From positions 106,271 through 170,270 of the forward strand of contig CANMCX010000007.1 in the NCBI GenBank assembly GCA_947496465.1: a stretch of 64,000 nucleotides of DNA. The letters run 5' to 3'. The stretch is from Marinifilum_A sediminis (GTDB lineage Bacteria > Bacteroidota > Bacteroidia > Bacteroidales > Marinifilaceae). The notes beneath the pieces are model-generated. The model worked only from the letters and a program-made list of their open reading frames with translations. It made no database searches and was not told where the DNA came from. The translations under genes and the position numbers were made by a program. Positions 33,692 to 43,700 of this stretch are shown piece by piece; the first letter of the stretch is position 1, and each line of letters starts with the position of its first letter.

Positions 33692-34729
33692 ATGAAATTA
33701 ATATCATCAACAAAAGTGAGTTTGTTCACCAGTCTGGCTGTAGTTGGAATGGTTCTACTGGCTTTTTTACTCGATCTGTTCTTCGAAAATAATAATTGGT
33801 ATATAATATTATATGCTGTTTTTATAGGATGGGGAACATATGCAACAAGTAAGTATCTGTTAAACCGATTTTTGTATTCTAAGGTAAGGATGCTTTATAA
33901 AACAATTCATGATACTCAGCTTATTGATCAGGAATTGGGAGAAAGAGTTAAAACTGATGACATTTTAGCTGAAGCAGAAAAAGAAGTTCAGGTGTGGAGT
34001 GAGAATAGAGGATCTTTAGTAGCACAATTAAAAAAGCAGGAAAAATACAGAAAGGAATTTATTGGAAATGTATCGCATGAATTAAAAACTCCTATTTTTA
34101 ACATACAAGGTTACATTTTAACTCTTCTTGATGGCGGATTAGAAGACGAATCAATAAACAGAAGTTATCTGGAAAGAACCGAGAAAAGTATCAATAGAAT
34201 GATCACGATAGTAAAAGATTTGGAAGTGATTTCGAAGCTTGAATCGGGTGAGTTGAAATTGATATATGAGAGATTTAATATTATCGATTTAATTAATGAA
34301 GTGATTGAAATGCAGGAAATGCGTGCTAAGAAGAATCGTATTAAACTGATATTTAATCCAGCAAGCTCAGTACCTAAATTTGTGTATGCTGATAAAAAGG
34401 AAATTTTTCAGGTACTCAATAATTTAATTGTAAATTCAATTAAGTACGGTAGAGATCATGGCACCACTACTATTGAATTGATGAGTATGGACAATAAAGT
34501 TCTTGTTGAGATTAGGGATAATGGAATTGGTATAGAAACTGATAATTTACCTCGTATTTTTGAAAGATTTTTTAGGGTTGATAAAAGCAGATCAAGAAAT
34601 ATGGGAGGATCGGGATTAGGTTTGGCGATTGTCAAACACATTATCGATGCTCACAATCAAAGTATAAATGTAAGTAGCACCTACGGTGAAGGTACTAGTT
34701 TTACTTTCGCTCTCGATAAATCAAAATAA
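33692..34729 (+). CDS. PhoR-like membrane histidine kinase
   Basis: 345 residues. Two membrane helices lie at about 12-30 and 36-53 with almost no periplasmic loop, as in PhoR-type kinases that sense through partner transporters. HisKA has His129 in GNVSHELKTPIFNIQG. HATPase has NLIVNSIKYG, IRDNGIGI, IFERFFRVDKSRSRNMGGSGLGLAIVKHI. It is followed 25 bases later by an OmpR-type regulator. Assignment to the phosphate system is inferred from sequence type and from the Pho-like elements. Confidence 0.9.
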   Translation: MKLISSTKVSLFTSLAVVGMVLLAFLLDLFFENNNWYIILYAVFIGWGTYATSKYLLNRFLYSKVRMLYKTIHDTQLIDQELGERVKTDDILAEAEKEVQVWSENRGSLVAQLKKQEKYRKEFIGNVSHELKTPIFNIQGYILTLLDGGLEDESINRSYLERTEKSINRMITIVKDLEVISKLESGELKLIYERFNIIDLINEVIEMQEMRAKKNRIKLIFNPASSVPKFVYADKKEIFQVLNNLIVNSIKYGRDHGTTTIELMSMDNKVLVEIRDNGIGIETDNLPRIFERFFRVDKSRSRNMGGSGLGLAIVKHIIDAHNQSINVSSTYGEGTSFTFALDKSK

Positions 34730-34754
34730 TAAAAAACTAAACAACCAAAGCCGA

Positions 34755-35459
34755 ATGGAAAATAGCAATTATAAAATTTTATTGGTAGACGATGAAGCTG
34801 ATATTCTAGAATTTTTAAGTTACAACCTAAAAAAAGAAGGATTTCAAGTTTCGACTGCAGCTGATGGAAGAGAAGCAATTGAAAAAGCTAAAAAATTTCA
34901 TCCGCATTTAATCATTCTAGATGTAATGATGCCGGAAATGGATGGAATTGAAACTTGTGAAAAGATTAGATCGCTTCCGGAATTTTCGGATGTATTGATT
35001 TCATTCTTAACTGCAAGAGGTGAAGATTATTCACAAATTGCGGGTTTCGAAGCTGGAGCAGACGATTATATCAATAAGCCTATAAAACCAAAAGTTTTTA
35101 TCAGCCGTGTTAAGGCTTTATTAAAGCGCGCCGGTCGTATTTCGGGTGATAATTCAAGTGTATCCAATGGCTTAATTACCATCGGAAACATATCTATTGA
35201 TAGAGAAAGATATTTGATCATACAAAATGGGAAAGAATTTTCCTTGCCAAGGAAGGAATTTGAATTGTTGATTCTTCTTGTATCTCGTCCACAAAAAGTT
35301 TTTACTCGCGATGAAATATATGCTGCCATTTGGGGCGAAAAGATTATTGTAGGAGATAGAACTATTGATGTTCACATTCGAAAATTAAGAGAGAAAATAG
35401 GCGATAAATTTATTCAAACTGTTAAAGGTGTTGGTTATAAATTTATTGATGCCGAGTAA
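34755..35459 (+). CDS. PhoB-like OmpR-family response regulator
   Basis: 234 residues from the ATG at 34755; longer frames overlap the kinase gene and lack conserved sequence. The receiver holds DDE (residues 12-14), phospho-acceptor Asp56 (IILDVMMPEMDG), Thr in FLTARG and Lys in INKPIKP. The C-terminal winged helix ends with TRDEIYAAIWGEKIIVGDRTIDVHIRKLREKIG and VKGVGYKF. It probably binds the 11-base direct repeats upstream of its operon and of the PiT gene. Whether phosphate is the signal is inferred. Confidence 0.93.
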   Translation: MENSNYKILLVDDEADILEFLSYNLKKEGFQVSTAADGREAIEKAKKFHPHLIILDVMMPEMDGIETCEKIRSLPEFSDVLISFLTARGEDYSQIAGFEAGADDYINKPIKPKVFISRVKALLKRAGRISGDNSSVSNGLITIGNISIDRERYLIIQNGKEFSLPRKEFELLILLVSRPQKVFTRDEIYAAIWGEKIIVGDRTIDVHIRKLREKIGDKFIQTVKGVGYKFIDAE

Positions 35460-35464
35460 ATATT

Positions 35465-36169
35465 TTAAGCATAAGCTAATGTTGCAATGCTTACTTTGGC
35501 ACTATCAGCTTGCAAAATTGCCTGGGCACATGCTTCTAAAGTTGATCCTGTAGTTACAACATCATCAACAAGGAGAATGTGCTTGTTGGCAAATTGATTA
35601 ATATCCTTTAGTTTGAAAATATTATCTACATTTTGCCAACGTTCCAATTTGTTCTTTTTCGTTTGAGATTGTGTATGAACCGAGCGATATAAATTCTCTG
35701 CTTCAACTGGAACTTTTATACTAATTGCAATGCCATCTGCCACAACTTCTGCCTGGTTAAATCCTCTTATTTTTTTCTTTTTAGGATGTAAGGGTACAGG
35801 CACTACCAAATCAATATCTTTAAAATAATCTGATTTTTTTAATTGAATTCCCAAGTGCTTGCCTAATTCAATACCAATGTTTTGTTGGTTGTGATATTTT
35901 AATTTGTGGATTAGTTTCTGAAATTTACTCCCTTTGGCAAAAGTAAAATATGATGCTGCGTATTCTATTTTTACTCTTCCCCAAAAAAGAATAGAAACTG
36001 GGTTATTCTTTTCCAAATGAAAATTGGTGGTGGGTAAATCATATAAACATTTGGTGCAAATTGAAATTTCATTTTTGAACAAGTAATTTCCACATGCCTG
36101 ACATAGCTTGGGATAAAATAGATTGACAAAATCATTCCACCATATTGCGCTGGTTCTTGAGATATTCAC
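35465..36169 (-). CDS. ComF-family phosphoribosyltransferase-like protein
   Basis: 234 residues. The N-terminal double zinc-ribbon has CQACG and CTKC pairs (about residues 23-41). The C-terminal half carries the PRPP-binding loop HILLVDDVVTTGSTLEACA and RGFNQAEVVA. ComF proteins are linked to DNA uptake and competence. The gene converges with the PhoB-like gene, 5 bases apart. Confidence 0.9.
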   Translation of the reverse strand: MNISRTSAIWWNDFVNLFYPKLCQACGNYLFKNEISICTKCLYDLPTTNFHLEKNNPVSILFWGRVKIEYAASYFTFAKGSKFQKLIHKLKYHNQQNIGIELGKHLGIQLKKSDYFKDIDLVVPVPLHPKKKKIRGFNQAEVVADGIAISIKVPVEAENLYRSVHTQSQTKKNKLERWQNVDNIFKLKDINQFANKHILLVDDVVTTGSTLEACAQAILQADSAKVSIATLAYA

Positions 36170-36262
36170 TTTATCAGATTTGTAATATTATCTAAATAAA
36201 AAGTTAACTGACACTTAAGGTTTTGATAAGCGTTCCCTAATCTGTATCAAATTAAACAGTCT

Positions 36263-36270
36263 TACTTTTG
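36263..36270 (+). promoter_or_regulatory. Probable -7 box before the carboxypeptidase-like small protein
   Basis: TACTTTTG fits TAnnTTTG; it lies 135 bases before the ATG, leaving a long leader. No strong -33 box. Confidence 0.4.
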
Positions 36271-36405
36271 TTATGTACTCAAGAGGAAATAGAACCTCTT
36301 AGTATGAGAGAATTAATTGTTGATATCTAATTTAATGAAAAAAACGATTGGATGTCATACTAAATCAGTTAGATAAAGAATACTAAAACCGAAAATTTTA
36401 AGACA

Positions 36406-36777
36406 ATGAAAAAGTTTGTTTTTCTTTTTATCGCACTACTAGCAATTGGCTTTGAGAGCCAGGCAATAAAAGTAGTTACGCCTGAGGGCGACAGAGAATT
36501 GGCGGCGGCGGAAGCTGCAGCAATTGAAACAACAAGCCTTACTGGTGTTGTTTTGGATACAGAAACAGGTGAAGCTTTAGCTGGTGTTGCAATTCGTTTC
36601 GAAGGATCTGAGGAAACTGTTTATACAGATTTTGATGGAAATTTTAAGATTACTAATATAGTTCCAGGTAACTACAATGTAATGTCGAGCTATATTTCTT
36701 ATACCGACAATAAATTAAAGAATGTAAATGTAAGCGGAGTGAATAATGTAATCCGTTTGGTACTTAAAAAAGACTAA
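36406..36777 (+). CDS. Exported protein with a single carboxypeptidase-regulatory-like beta domain
   Basis: 123 residues. Signal peptide at 1-19 (KKFVFLFIALLAIGFESQA), a short linker rich in Ala/Glu, then one CarboxypepD_reg-like domain (TGVVLDTETGEALAGVAIRFEGSEETVYTDFDGNFKITNI). This is the same fold as the N-terminus of SusC-type receptors, but here it stands alone. It precedes a MORN-like protein by 10 bases and probably shares its transcript. Role unknown. Confidence 0.85.
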   Translation: MKKFVFLFIALLAIGFESQAIKVVTPEGDRELAAAEAAAIETTSLTGVVLDTETGEALAGVAIRFEGSEETVYTDFDGNFKITNIVPGNYNVMSSYISYTDNKLKNVNVSGVNNVIRLVLKKD

Positions 36778-36787
36778 TTAAGAGTAA

Positions 36788-37255
36788 ATGATTAATAATT
36801 TTAAAGTAGTAGTTAGTCTTATACTGTGCCTTGTAGCATGTCATTCGTTCTCGCAGTCAATTGAGGAGATTGAAGGACTATATTACAATACATCTGGGGA
36901 TTTATATACCGGTACATACACCGAGTTTTATGAGAGTGGAGCCAAAAGGATTGAAATGAATTTGGAAGAGGGAAAGCGTAATGGTAAGATTACTCTCTTT
37001 TTTGAGGATGAACAGACTCAGGAAATTCGATCTTATGTATCTGGTTTAATGGATGGAACATGGATTACATGGAATGATAAATCGATTAAAATTGCCGAAG
37101 CCAATTACAGACGGAATAAGAAGCATGGCAAATGGTACATTTGGGATGACAAGGGCGTAATGCGCTATGAAATGGAATACAGGGAAGGTAAAAAAGTCGG
37201 AACCTGGTTCATTTGGGATGCCAGCGGTAATTTAATAAAAGAACGAAAGTTTTAG
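36788..37255 (+). CDS. Exported MORN-repeat (YwqK-like) protein
   Basis: 155 residues with a signal peptide (1-22). Repeats of the type YTGTYTEFYESGAKRIEMNLEEGKRNGK, GLMDGTWITW, NKKHGKWYIWDDKG and GKKVGTWFIWDASG match MORN/YwqK modules. The family is often named an antitoxin, but no toxin gene is near, so that name should not be taken as function. It is the second gene of a two-gene unit ended by the terminator at 37282-37309. Confidence 0.87.
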   Translation: MINNFKVVVSLILCLVACHSFSQSIEEIEGLYYNTSGDLYTGTYTEFYESGAKRIEMNLEEGKRNGKITLFFEDEQTQEIRSYVSGLMDGTWITWNDKSIKIAEANYRRNKKHGKWYIWDDKGVMRYEMEYREGKKVGTWFIWDASGNLIKERKF

Positions 37256-37281
37256 TAAATTCAGATAATAAAAGTTGTCAA

Positions 37282-37309
37282 AAGTCGCTTAATTAAGTTT
37301 AGGCGGCTT
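37282..37309 (+). terminator. Terminator of the MORN-protein operon
   Basis: 11-bp arms AAGTCGCTTAA and TTAGGCGGCTT (two wobbles), a 6-base loop and a T run. Confidence 0.85.
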
Positions 37310-37359
37310 TTTTATTTTAGTATTCGCAATGATAATGCACGATAGCCGTTATTTCTTAA

Positions 37360-37367
37360 TAAATTTG
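37360..37367 (+). promoter_or_regulatory. Probable -7 box of the TonB-like gene
   Basis: TAAATTTG fits the -7 consensus, 49 bases before the ATG. Confidence 0.4.
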
Positions 37368-37416
37368 TATTAGAATCGTTATTATTGCAAAATCAAATTT
37401 TATTATCGCTTAATCG

Positions 37417-38241
37417 ATGAACTCACTTTCAGATATACTAAAAATTATAGGTAAACGAATAATTGAATTTGGTCCTTATTTGGTATCTGAGTTTTCTGGT
37501 TTTTTAAAGAGAAATAAATATGGTGTAATGGGAACCTTGGCATTTCATATGTTACTTCTTATCATTTTATTTTCCTTTAAATTGAATACCAGAAGAGAAT
37601 ATATTGAACCAGAAATTTTCATCGATATTCCTCTTGAAGTGGCAGAACAGATTCTTAAAGAGGAACAAGAGAAAATTGAAAAAGTTCTGGAAGAAAAAAA
37701 TTTTGAAATAACTAAGAGTGTAGACGAACTTCTTCGATCAATTGCCGTAAACCAAAACGTTAAAAAATCAAATTCTGACCCGAAACAGAAGGTTGAGAAT
37801 ATGATAGACGAAATTCGTAAGAATTTGGATGAGTATGGATCTGATGAAGCTCCTGATGGAAGAAGTAATTCAGATGACTATAAATTGGATAGTATAAGCT
37901 TGGCTGAATCCAAAGAAAAACAGAGAGTTCTGGATTCATTGCAAAGTATTGAATATAGTGGTCCGAGTAGTGTTTATTACAGTTTAAAAGGGCGACATAA
38001 GATTTACTTACCAATTCCGGTTTTTAAATGCGAAGGTGAAGGTAAAATTGTGGTGCAAATTAGTGTAAATCAAAGTGGAAAAGTTGTTGATGCCAGAGTT
38101 TTAAAAAAGGAATCAGGCGTACAAGATGACTGTTTATTTGAAGCTGCAGTTGGAGCCTCATTTAAAACCAGATTTAACGTAAGTACATCGAGTCCAGCTG
38201 AACAGACTGGAAGTATCACTTACCACTTTGTAAAACAATAA
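37417..38241 (+). CDS. TonB-like energy transducer protein
   Basis: 274 residues. One membrane helix at about residues 37-55 (GTLAFHMLLLIILFSF) follows a longer-than-usual cytoplasmic tail. The linker is charged and helical (IEKVLEEKNFEITKSVDELL) rather than proline-rich. The C-terminal domain (GEGKIVVQISVNQSGKVVDARVLKKESGVQDDCLFEAAVGASFKTRFN) matches the TonB C-terminal fold. It may drive one or more of the TonB-dependent receptors. No exbB/exbD are adjacent. The long tail and linker are unusual, so a different envelope role is possible. Confidence 0.78.
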   Translation: MNSLSDILKIIGKRIIEFGPYLVSEFSGFLKRNKYGVMGTLAFHMLLLIILFSFKLNTRREYIEPEIFIDIPLEVAEQILKEEQEKIEKVLEEKNFEITKSVDELLRSIAVNQNVKKSNSDPKQKVENMIDEIRKNLDEYGSDEAPDGRSNSDDYKLDSISLAESKEKQRVLDSLQSIEYSGPSSVYYSLKGRHKIYLPIPVFKCEGEGKIVVQISVNQSGKVVDARVLKKESGVQDDCLFEAAVGASFKTRFNVSTSSPAEQTGSITYHFVKQ

Positions 38242-38341
38242 TCGTCTATCCATTCTCTATATCGTACTAATTCGGATTATGATTATTTACCGATTATGTA
38301 TAAATTGGGCATTCGTTTTTTATCCTTGAAATTAAAATAAT

Positions 38342-39751
38342 ATGAGCTTTTTTTTAGCATCCAAACTTCGTAGAGCATCTAATACAGTTGCTATTGAGAA
38401 AAAGAGAGACGAACTTAGAAATGACTTTGAAGAATTTGAATTGTTTTTGAAATCGGAAGAGTTGAAGCATTTTAATGAATTAGAGATATATGTTTTATCT
38501 GATGAATTCAAAAGAAATCGAAAAAGTGTAGAGAGCAAAAGCTTTAAAAGAAGTGAATTGTATCAGGATGAAAAACAATTTAAGCGCTTCCAGAAATCTA
38601 AGAAATTCAAAATTTATTTTCGTTTAAAAGATTCTTCTGAATTGAGCACCTATGAGTTGGTTCAAAAATCTGAAGACTTACAGAGATTTGAAGAATTGGA
38701 GATGATTGTTAAATCATCAGGATTTAGTAAAAAGAAGCAAGCTGAAGAGTGGAAGGGATATAAAAGATTGAAATCATCTGCTCGTATTAAAGAGTATTTT
38801 AAGTTTAAAAAATCGAAAGCTTTTAGAATTTTTAATGAGCTTGATAATTCTTCTGATCTGAAAACATATTATCAGCTTGAAGAAAAAATTAGCTCGGAAG
38901 AATTTCAAAAAGAAAAGAATTTCCTGTTGGATAAAAAGCGATTTGAAAAAACGGATGATTTTCAAAAGCTGAAAGAATACGAGCAATTAAAATCAAGTGA
39001 TAAGTTTGTAAAGTTCTTTAAATTAAAAGCTAAAAATCCTTTCGAGGAATTTAAAAAGTGGGATCTTACTTTTTCAGAAGAGTTTGATTCGGGTTCTTTA
39101 GACTCTTCAAAATGGATTACCCGTTACTATTGGGGAGATAAATTACTAGATAAGGGATATTCTTTAGAAGATGATTTACATGTGTTTACTGAAGGTGAAA
39201 ATATTAAAGTTTCGGGAACCACAGCAGCTTTACAAGCTCGTAAAGAAAAGAAGGAAGGCTTAACCTGGAAATCAAATTTAGGTTTTGTTCCTGAACAATT
39301 TGATTATACTTCAGCGGTTCTGAATACAGGAAACTCATTTAAACAAAAGTATGGTAGATTTGAAGCTAAGATAAAGTTGAAGAATCACTCGCAAGTTCAA
39401 AATTCATTTTGGATGGTTGCAGATAAAAGTCTTCCGCATATTGATATTCTGAAAACAGCTAACGGAGGAAAATTAAACTCTGGAAACTTTTGGGGCAGTG
39501 AAGATGCTCCTCAAAAGAATCAATTCAAAATTAAGGGAGTAGATTTAAATAAAGGATATTTTATTTATACTCTTGATTGGAGTGCTAATGAACTGGAGTG
39601 GAAAATAAATGATGTCACCATTAAGAAACAAAATCAAGGAGTACCGCAAGACCCAATGTATTTAAATTTTTGTTTAGCAGTAAAAGAAGCCAGGAACGAT
39701 TTGAATGCAGAAATGGAAATTGATTGGGTTAGATGTTACCAACGAAAATAA
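38342..39751 (+). CDS. GH16-like lectin-fold protein with N-terminal helical repeats, predicted inactive
   Basis: 469 residues, no signal peptide. Residues 1-235 are charged helices built from repeats of an SxxFxxFxxLxxS/KxxxYxxL type (for example SEDLQRFEELEMIVKSSGF, SDLKTYYQLEEKISSEEF). From about 240 onward is a GH16 jelly-roll: LTFSEEFDSGSLDSSKW, YGRFEAKIKLKNHSQVQNSFWMVA and FIYTLDWSANELEWKINDV. The catalytic ExDxxE motif is replaced by HIDILK (366-371): both acidic catalytic residues are missing and only the central Asp remains. It may bind sugar or protein instead of cutting glycans. Confidence 0.8.
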   Translation: MSFFLASKLRRASNTVAIEKKRDELRNDFEEFELFLKSEELKHFNELEIYVLSDEFKRNRKSVESKSFKRSELYQDEKQFKRFQKSKKFKIYFRLKDSSELSTYELVQKSEDLQRFEELEMIVKSSGFSKKKQAEEWKGYKRLKSSARIKEYFKFKKSKAFRIFNELDNSSDLKTYYQLEEKISSEEFQKEKNFLLDKKRFEKTDDFQKLKEYEQLKSSDKFVKFFKLKAKNPFEEFKKWDLTFSEEFDSGSLDSSKWITRYYWGDKLLDKGYSLEDDLHVFTEGENIKVSGTTAALQARKEKKEGLTWKSNLGFVPEQFDYTSAVLNTGNSFKQKYGRFEAKIKLKNHSQVQNSFWMVADKSLPHIDILKTANGGKLNSGNFWGSEDAPQKNQFKIKGVDLNKGYFIYTLDWSANELEWKINDVTIKKQNQGVPQDPMYLNFCLAVKEARNDLNAEMEIDWVRCYQRK

Positions 39752-39753
39752 AA

Positions 39754-39775
39754 AAAAGTGCCGAAAGGCACTTTT
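39754..39775. terminator. Bidirectional terminator between the GH16-like gene and its convergent neighbour
   Basis: Perfect 9-bp arms AAAAGTGCC and GGCACTTTT with a GAAA tetraloop, A run on one side and T run on the other. Confidence 0.92.
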
Positions 39776-40369
39776 TTAATTTAATGAGGTTCCTACATTA
39801 AAAACACTAAAGTAATTATCTATAGAGTCGGCAAGTTGCGTTTTTAAATCGTCTAATTCTTGTTTTTCCATCTCATCTTCATCCCAGTATGTCAGGATAA
39901 TGTTCAGATAATCTTTTATCAGTTCAGGAGAAGTCTGAAGACCTAAATCTTTTCTGAGCAATACATTAAACTCGGCGAACCAAAGTAATGCAATTTTATG
40001 CTCATGTACTGTTCCTTCTACAAATGAACTGAGAGATTTAAATTCTAAAAATTTCCGGATGGTTAGTTCCGAAGCTAAATAGTAAAGTCGAGTTCCCAAC
40101 TCCAAAAATTCTTTCTGAAGTCTTTTAAAATTGCTCTTGCTTTTCTTTTCACACAAAATCTTCATAAAAAATGCATTGATTCGAAGAAACTCCTCGCGCG
40201 TTTCGTCAGAAGCTGGAAGCGAATTCGTGGTTGAGTCCTTCACTTCAGATTCTGTAGCTGTTTCTTCCGAACTTGCAGATGCGTTTCTTTTTTCCTGTAT
40301 CAGAAAAGAAATAATAAATGCCAGAGCAGATAAAATTAATATTTGCAGTATGATCGAGATGATTTCCAT
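39776..40369 (-). CDS. Hypothetical membrane-anchored protein
   Basis: 197 residues. One N-terminal helix (IISIILQILILSALAFIISFL) is followed by a Ser/Glu-rich linker and a helical domain (INAFFMKILCEKKSKSNFKRLQKEFLELGTRL; FLEFKSLSSFVEGTVHEHKIALLWFAEF). No recognised family. Likely a membrane protein with a cytoplasmic or periplasmic helical bundle. Confidence 0.75.
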   Translation of the reverse strand: MEIISIILQILILSALAFIISFLIQEKRNASASSEETATESEVKDSTTNSLPASDETREEFLRINAFFMKILCEKKSKSNFKRLQKEFLELGTRLYYLASELTIRKFLEFKSLSSFVEGTVHEHKIALLWFAEFNVLLRKDLGLQTSPELIKDYLNIILTYWDEDEMEKQELDDLKTQLADSIDNYFSVFNVGTSLN

Positions 40370-40704
40370 GGTTAAGGGTTTAGTGAATATGGTTAATTTG
40401 GTTAATTGGAAATAACAAACTCACAATTAAAAATTTACGAATTATTATGTTGTTGCCCAAAATCGATATCCCTGATTTTATTTACCTCCATTTTTTGTGG
40501 ATAAACACATCTTTTTTCAGGACGAAAATTTCATTTTAATTTTTTATAAATATTACTCTAATAATAGCACAATCAGGGAATTATAGCCTGTCAATAAAGA
40601 TCACTCAATTTAGTAAAAGCTTTTGGAATAAGCATCATTTTTTTTTCAACAAAAACATTTAGTTTAGTTGATAACCTCAATTTTTTTAAAATTACTACGA
40701 ACGG
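40370..40704. other. Intergenic stretch before the efflux terminator
   Basis: About 335 bases with no convincing gene or element other than AT-rich sequence; it should contain the promoter of the hypothetical membrane protein. Confidence 0.5.
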
Positions 40705-40731
40705 AAAAAGCCGGTTTACAACCGGCTTTTT
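40705..40731 (-). terminator. Terminator of the RND efflux operon
   Basis: Perfect 12-bp arms AAAAAGCCGGTT and AACCGGCTTTTT around a 3-base loop, 22 bases past the permease stop. Confidence 0.95.
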
Positions 40732-40753
40732 GATGTTTATTTTTTGTACGAAT

Positions 40754-43700
40754 CTATTTTTTTGAGAAAAAATCGTACAATCTGTGCTCAATTTGTGTTG
40801 ATAAACGGAACATGACTGGAGCAATAATCAATGTTAAGAACGTTGCTACTGTCAATCCAAAAATTACTGTCCACGACATAGGTCCCCAAAATGCAGTACT
40901 ATCGCTACCGAAGGATAAATGAGGATTAAATTCACTTAGTAAGGTGGTAAAATCGAAATTCATACCAACTGCTAGAGGAAATAATCCCAATACGGTTGTA
41001 ATTGCAGTAAGCATAACAGGACGTAAACGAGTTTTACCTGCTTGTGCAATACAATCAATCTCTTCTGCCGAACTCAAATATTTACGTTCGCTCATATCTG
41101 TATCTTCAATCTTTCTTTTTCTTAAAAGATCTATGTAATCAACCAATACAATACCGTTATTTACTACAATTCCAGCTAATGAGATAATTCCAATACCTGT
41201 CATTAGAATTACAAATGGCATTTGGAAAATACCCAATCCAAGGAAAACACCAATGGTACTAAAAAGAACCGTTATCATGATGATTAATGGCTTAATTGCC
41301 GAGTTGAATTGTGATACAAGGATTAAAGTAATTAATGCCAAAGCAATTAATAGTGCTTGAGTAAGGAAAGCTTGCGTTTCTTCCTGTTCTTCCTGCTCGC
41401 CGGTAAGTTTGTAAGAATAACCTTTAGGCATTTCAAAATCAGCTAACAATTCGCGAATTCGTGTATTGATGATATTAGCATTAAAACCTTCTTTTACATT
41501 AGAGTAAATGGTAACAACACGAGTATTTTCGATACGATTGATTCTTTCGTAAGTCGATCCATATTTGTAATTGGCAACCGATGAAATGGGAACTTGAACC
41601 ATTTGGTTACTTATCGGGCTCATCACACTAATTTTTTGATTCATTAGTGCAGGAACATCATATCTGTATTTGTCATTCAAACGTAACATGATATCATACT
41701 CATCCTCTCCATCTTTAAATTTGGAAACTTCCAATCCGTAAAGAGAATTTCTTAATGCTCTTGCAACTTGATTTGTTGACAAACCAAAACGACGAACCTT
41801 ATCTCTGTCAATATTGATTAGCATTTCAGGTTTACCCTGATCCAAATCTAATTTTAGTTCTTCAACACCTGCGATTCTATCTTCATCAAGCATTTGTTTT
41901 ACTCTATTAGCTTGAATTAATAGTTTTTCAAAATCATCGCCTGCCACCTCAACATTAATTGGATAACCAACAGGAGGTCCCTGATCATCTTTCTCAACAA
42001 ATATTTTAGCGCCAATAAATCCATTAAAATTGTTGGTGAGTTCCTGCATTATTTCAGAAGTACTTACTCCATTTCGTTCTTTAAATTCGACGAATGAAAT
42101 GGTAGTTAATGATTTATTTGCAGCACGATCTGATGAAAACATTCCACCTTTACCAGAACCCACATTGGTTGAAATGGAACGAATGATTCCCATAAATGGA
42201 TACATTGTTTTGTTCACAATATATTCAACTTTTTGAGTTGTTTCGTTGGTTTTATGAATATCTGTTCCTAAAGGCAATTCCATGGTTACATATATCGACT
42301 TTGGATCGTTATCCGGGAAAAATACAAAAAGAGGATTTGTTTTAAAGTAAAAAGAAATTGAGCCAATCATTAATAGGAATGTTCCCGCAAAAAATAGGAA
42401 TGGACGAATTCCTTTTAAGGCGAAACGCAATGTTCTTTCATATCTGTTTTCCATAACCACCAGAAAAACGGTTTGAAACCAGCGTGCAAATGGTTTTAAA
42501 ATTGCCAGATTCAATAGTATAATTATTCCAATTGTAGCTAGTAGATTCGCCATTAAGTAGGTTTCCAATGCACCAAACATCTTCATTAAATAAAATGGCA
42601 AAGAAACAATTAGGAAAGCTGACGCAATAATGATGAACTTTTTCTTATTCATTTTTTTATTTACGTCATCAATCTTAACAAAACTAGCTGTAAAAACAGG
42701 ATTTAATATTAAAGCTACAAATAGTGATGATGCCAATACAATTATCAGAGTAATTGGAAGATATTTCATGAACTCACCCATAATTCCACTCCACATTAAT
42801 AGTGGGAAAAATGCAGCAAGAGTTGTTGCCGTTGATGAAATAATAGGACCGGCAATTTCACTTACACCTTTTTTAGTAGCTTCCAGTTTTGATAAACCTT
42901 CTTCGTGCAATCGATAAACATTTTCGACTACCACAATGGCATTATCAACCAACATACCAAGAGCCAAAATCAGTGAGAATAGAATCATCTGATTTACAGT
43001 ATAGCCAATTTGGTTTAAGATGATAAACGAAATTAACATCGACATCGGAATTGCTAGACCTGAAAATAAAGCATTTCTCAAGCCCATAAACAGGTACAAT
43101 ACAATAATTACCAATAGCATCCCCATGATAATGGAATTCTCTAAATCGGCAACTTGTCCTCTTACATCTTCCGAAGTATCATCAGTAACTGTAACTATCA
43201 ACCCTCTTGGTAGTGCACCATTTTCTTTTTCCTGAGAAATAATATTGTAAATTTCATCGGTAGCAGCCAAAAGGTTTTCACCTGATTTTTTGGTGATTGA
43301 TAAAGAAACTACAGGATGATTGTTTAATCTTGATATAGATGAAAGTTCCTCATACCCATCTTCAACCTCCGCAACATCTTTAAGATATACAACTCTACCA
43401 TTTGTAACTTTAACAATGGTATTTTCAATTTGCTGCATGTTGGTGTAATCGGCACTTGTACGAATACTTCTTCGTGTGTTATCCGTAATTAAAGTTCCAG
43501 CACTTACCGTTACATTTTCATCCCCAATGGCAAGTTCGATATCATGAAAAGTAACTCCATTGGCTTCCATTTTATGTAAATCGGCGTTGATTTTGATTTC
43601 TCTTTCATCAATACCTTTTATATCCGCTTCAGAAACTTCTGGAAGAGATTCGAATTTGTCTTGCAATTCTTCAGCAAACTCCTTCAAATCATCCAATCCA

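Noticed and set aside
36788..37255. MORN/YwqK protein as an antitoxin of a toxin-antitoxin pair
   Set aside because: No toxin-like gene is adjacent and the protein is exported; the antitoxin name is inherited annotation.
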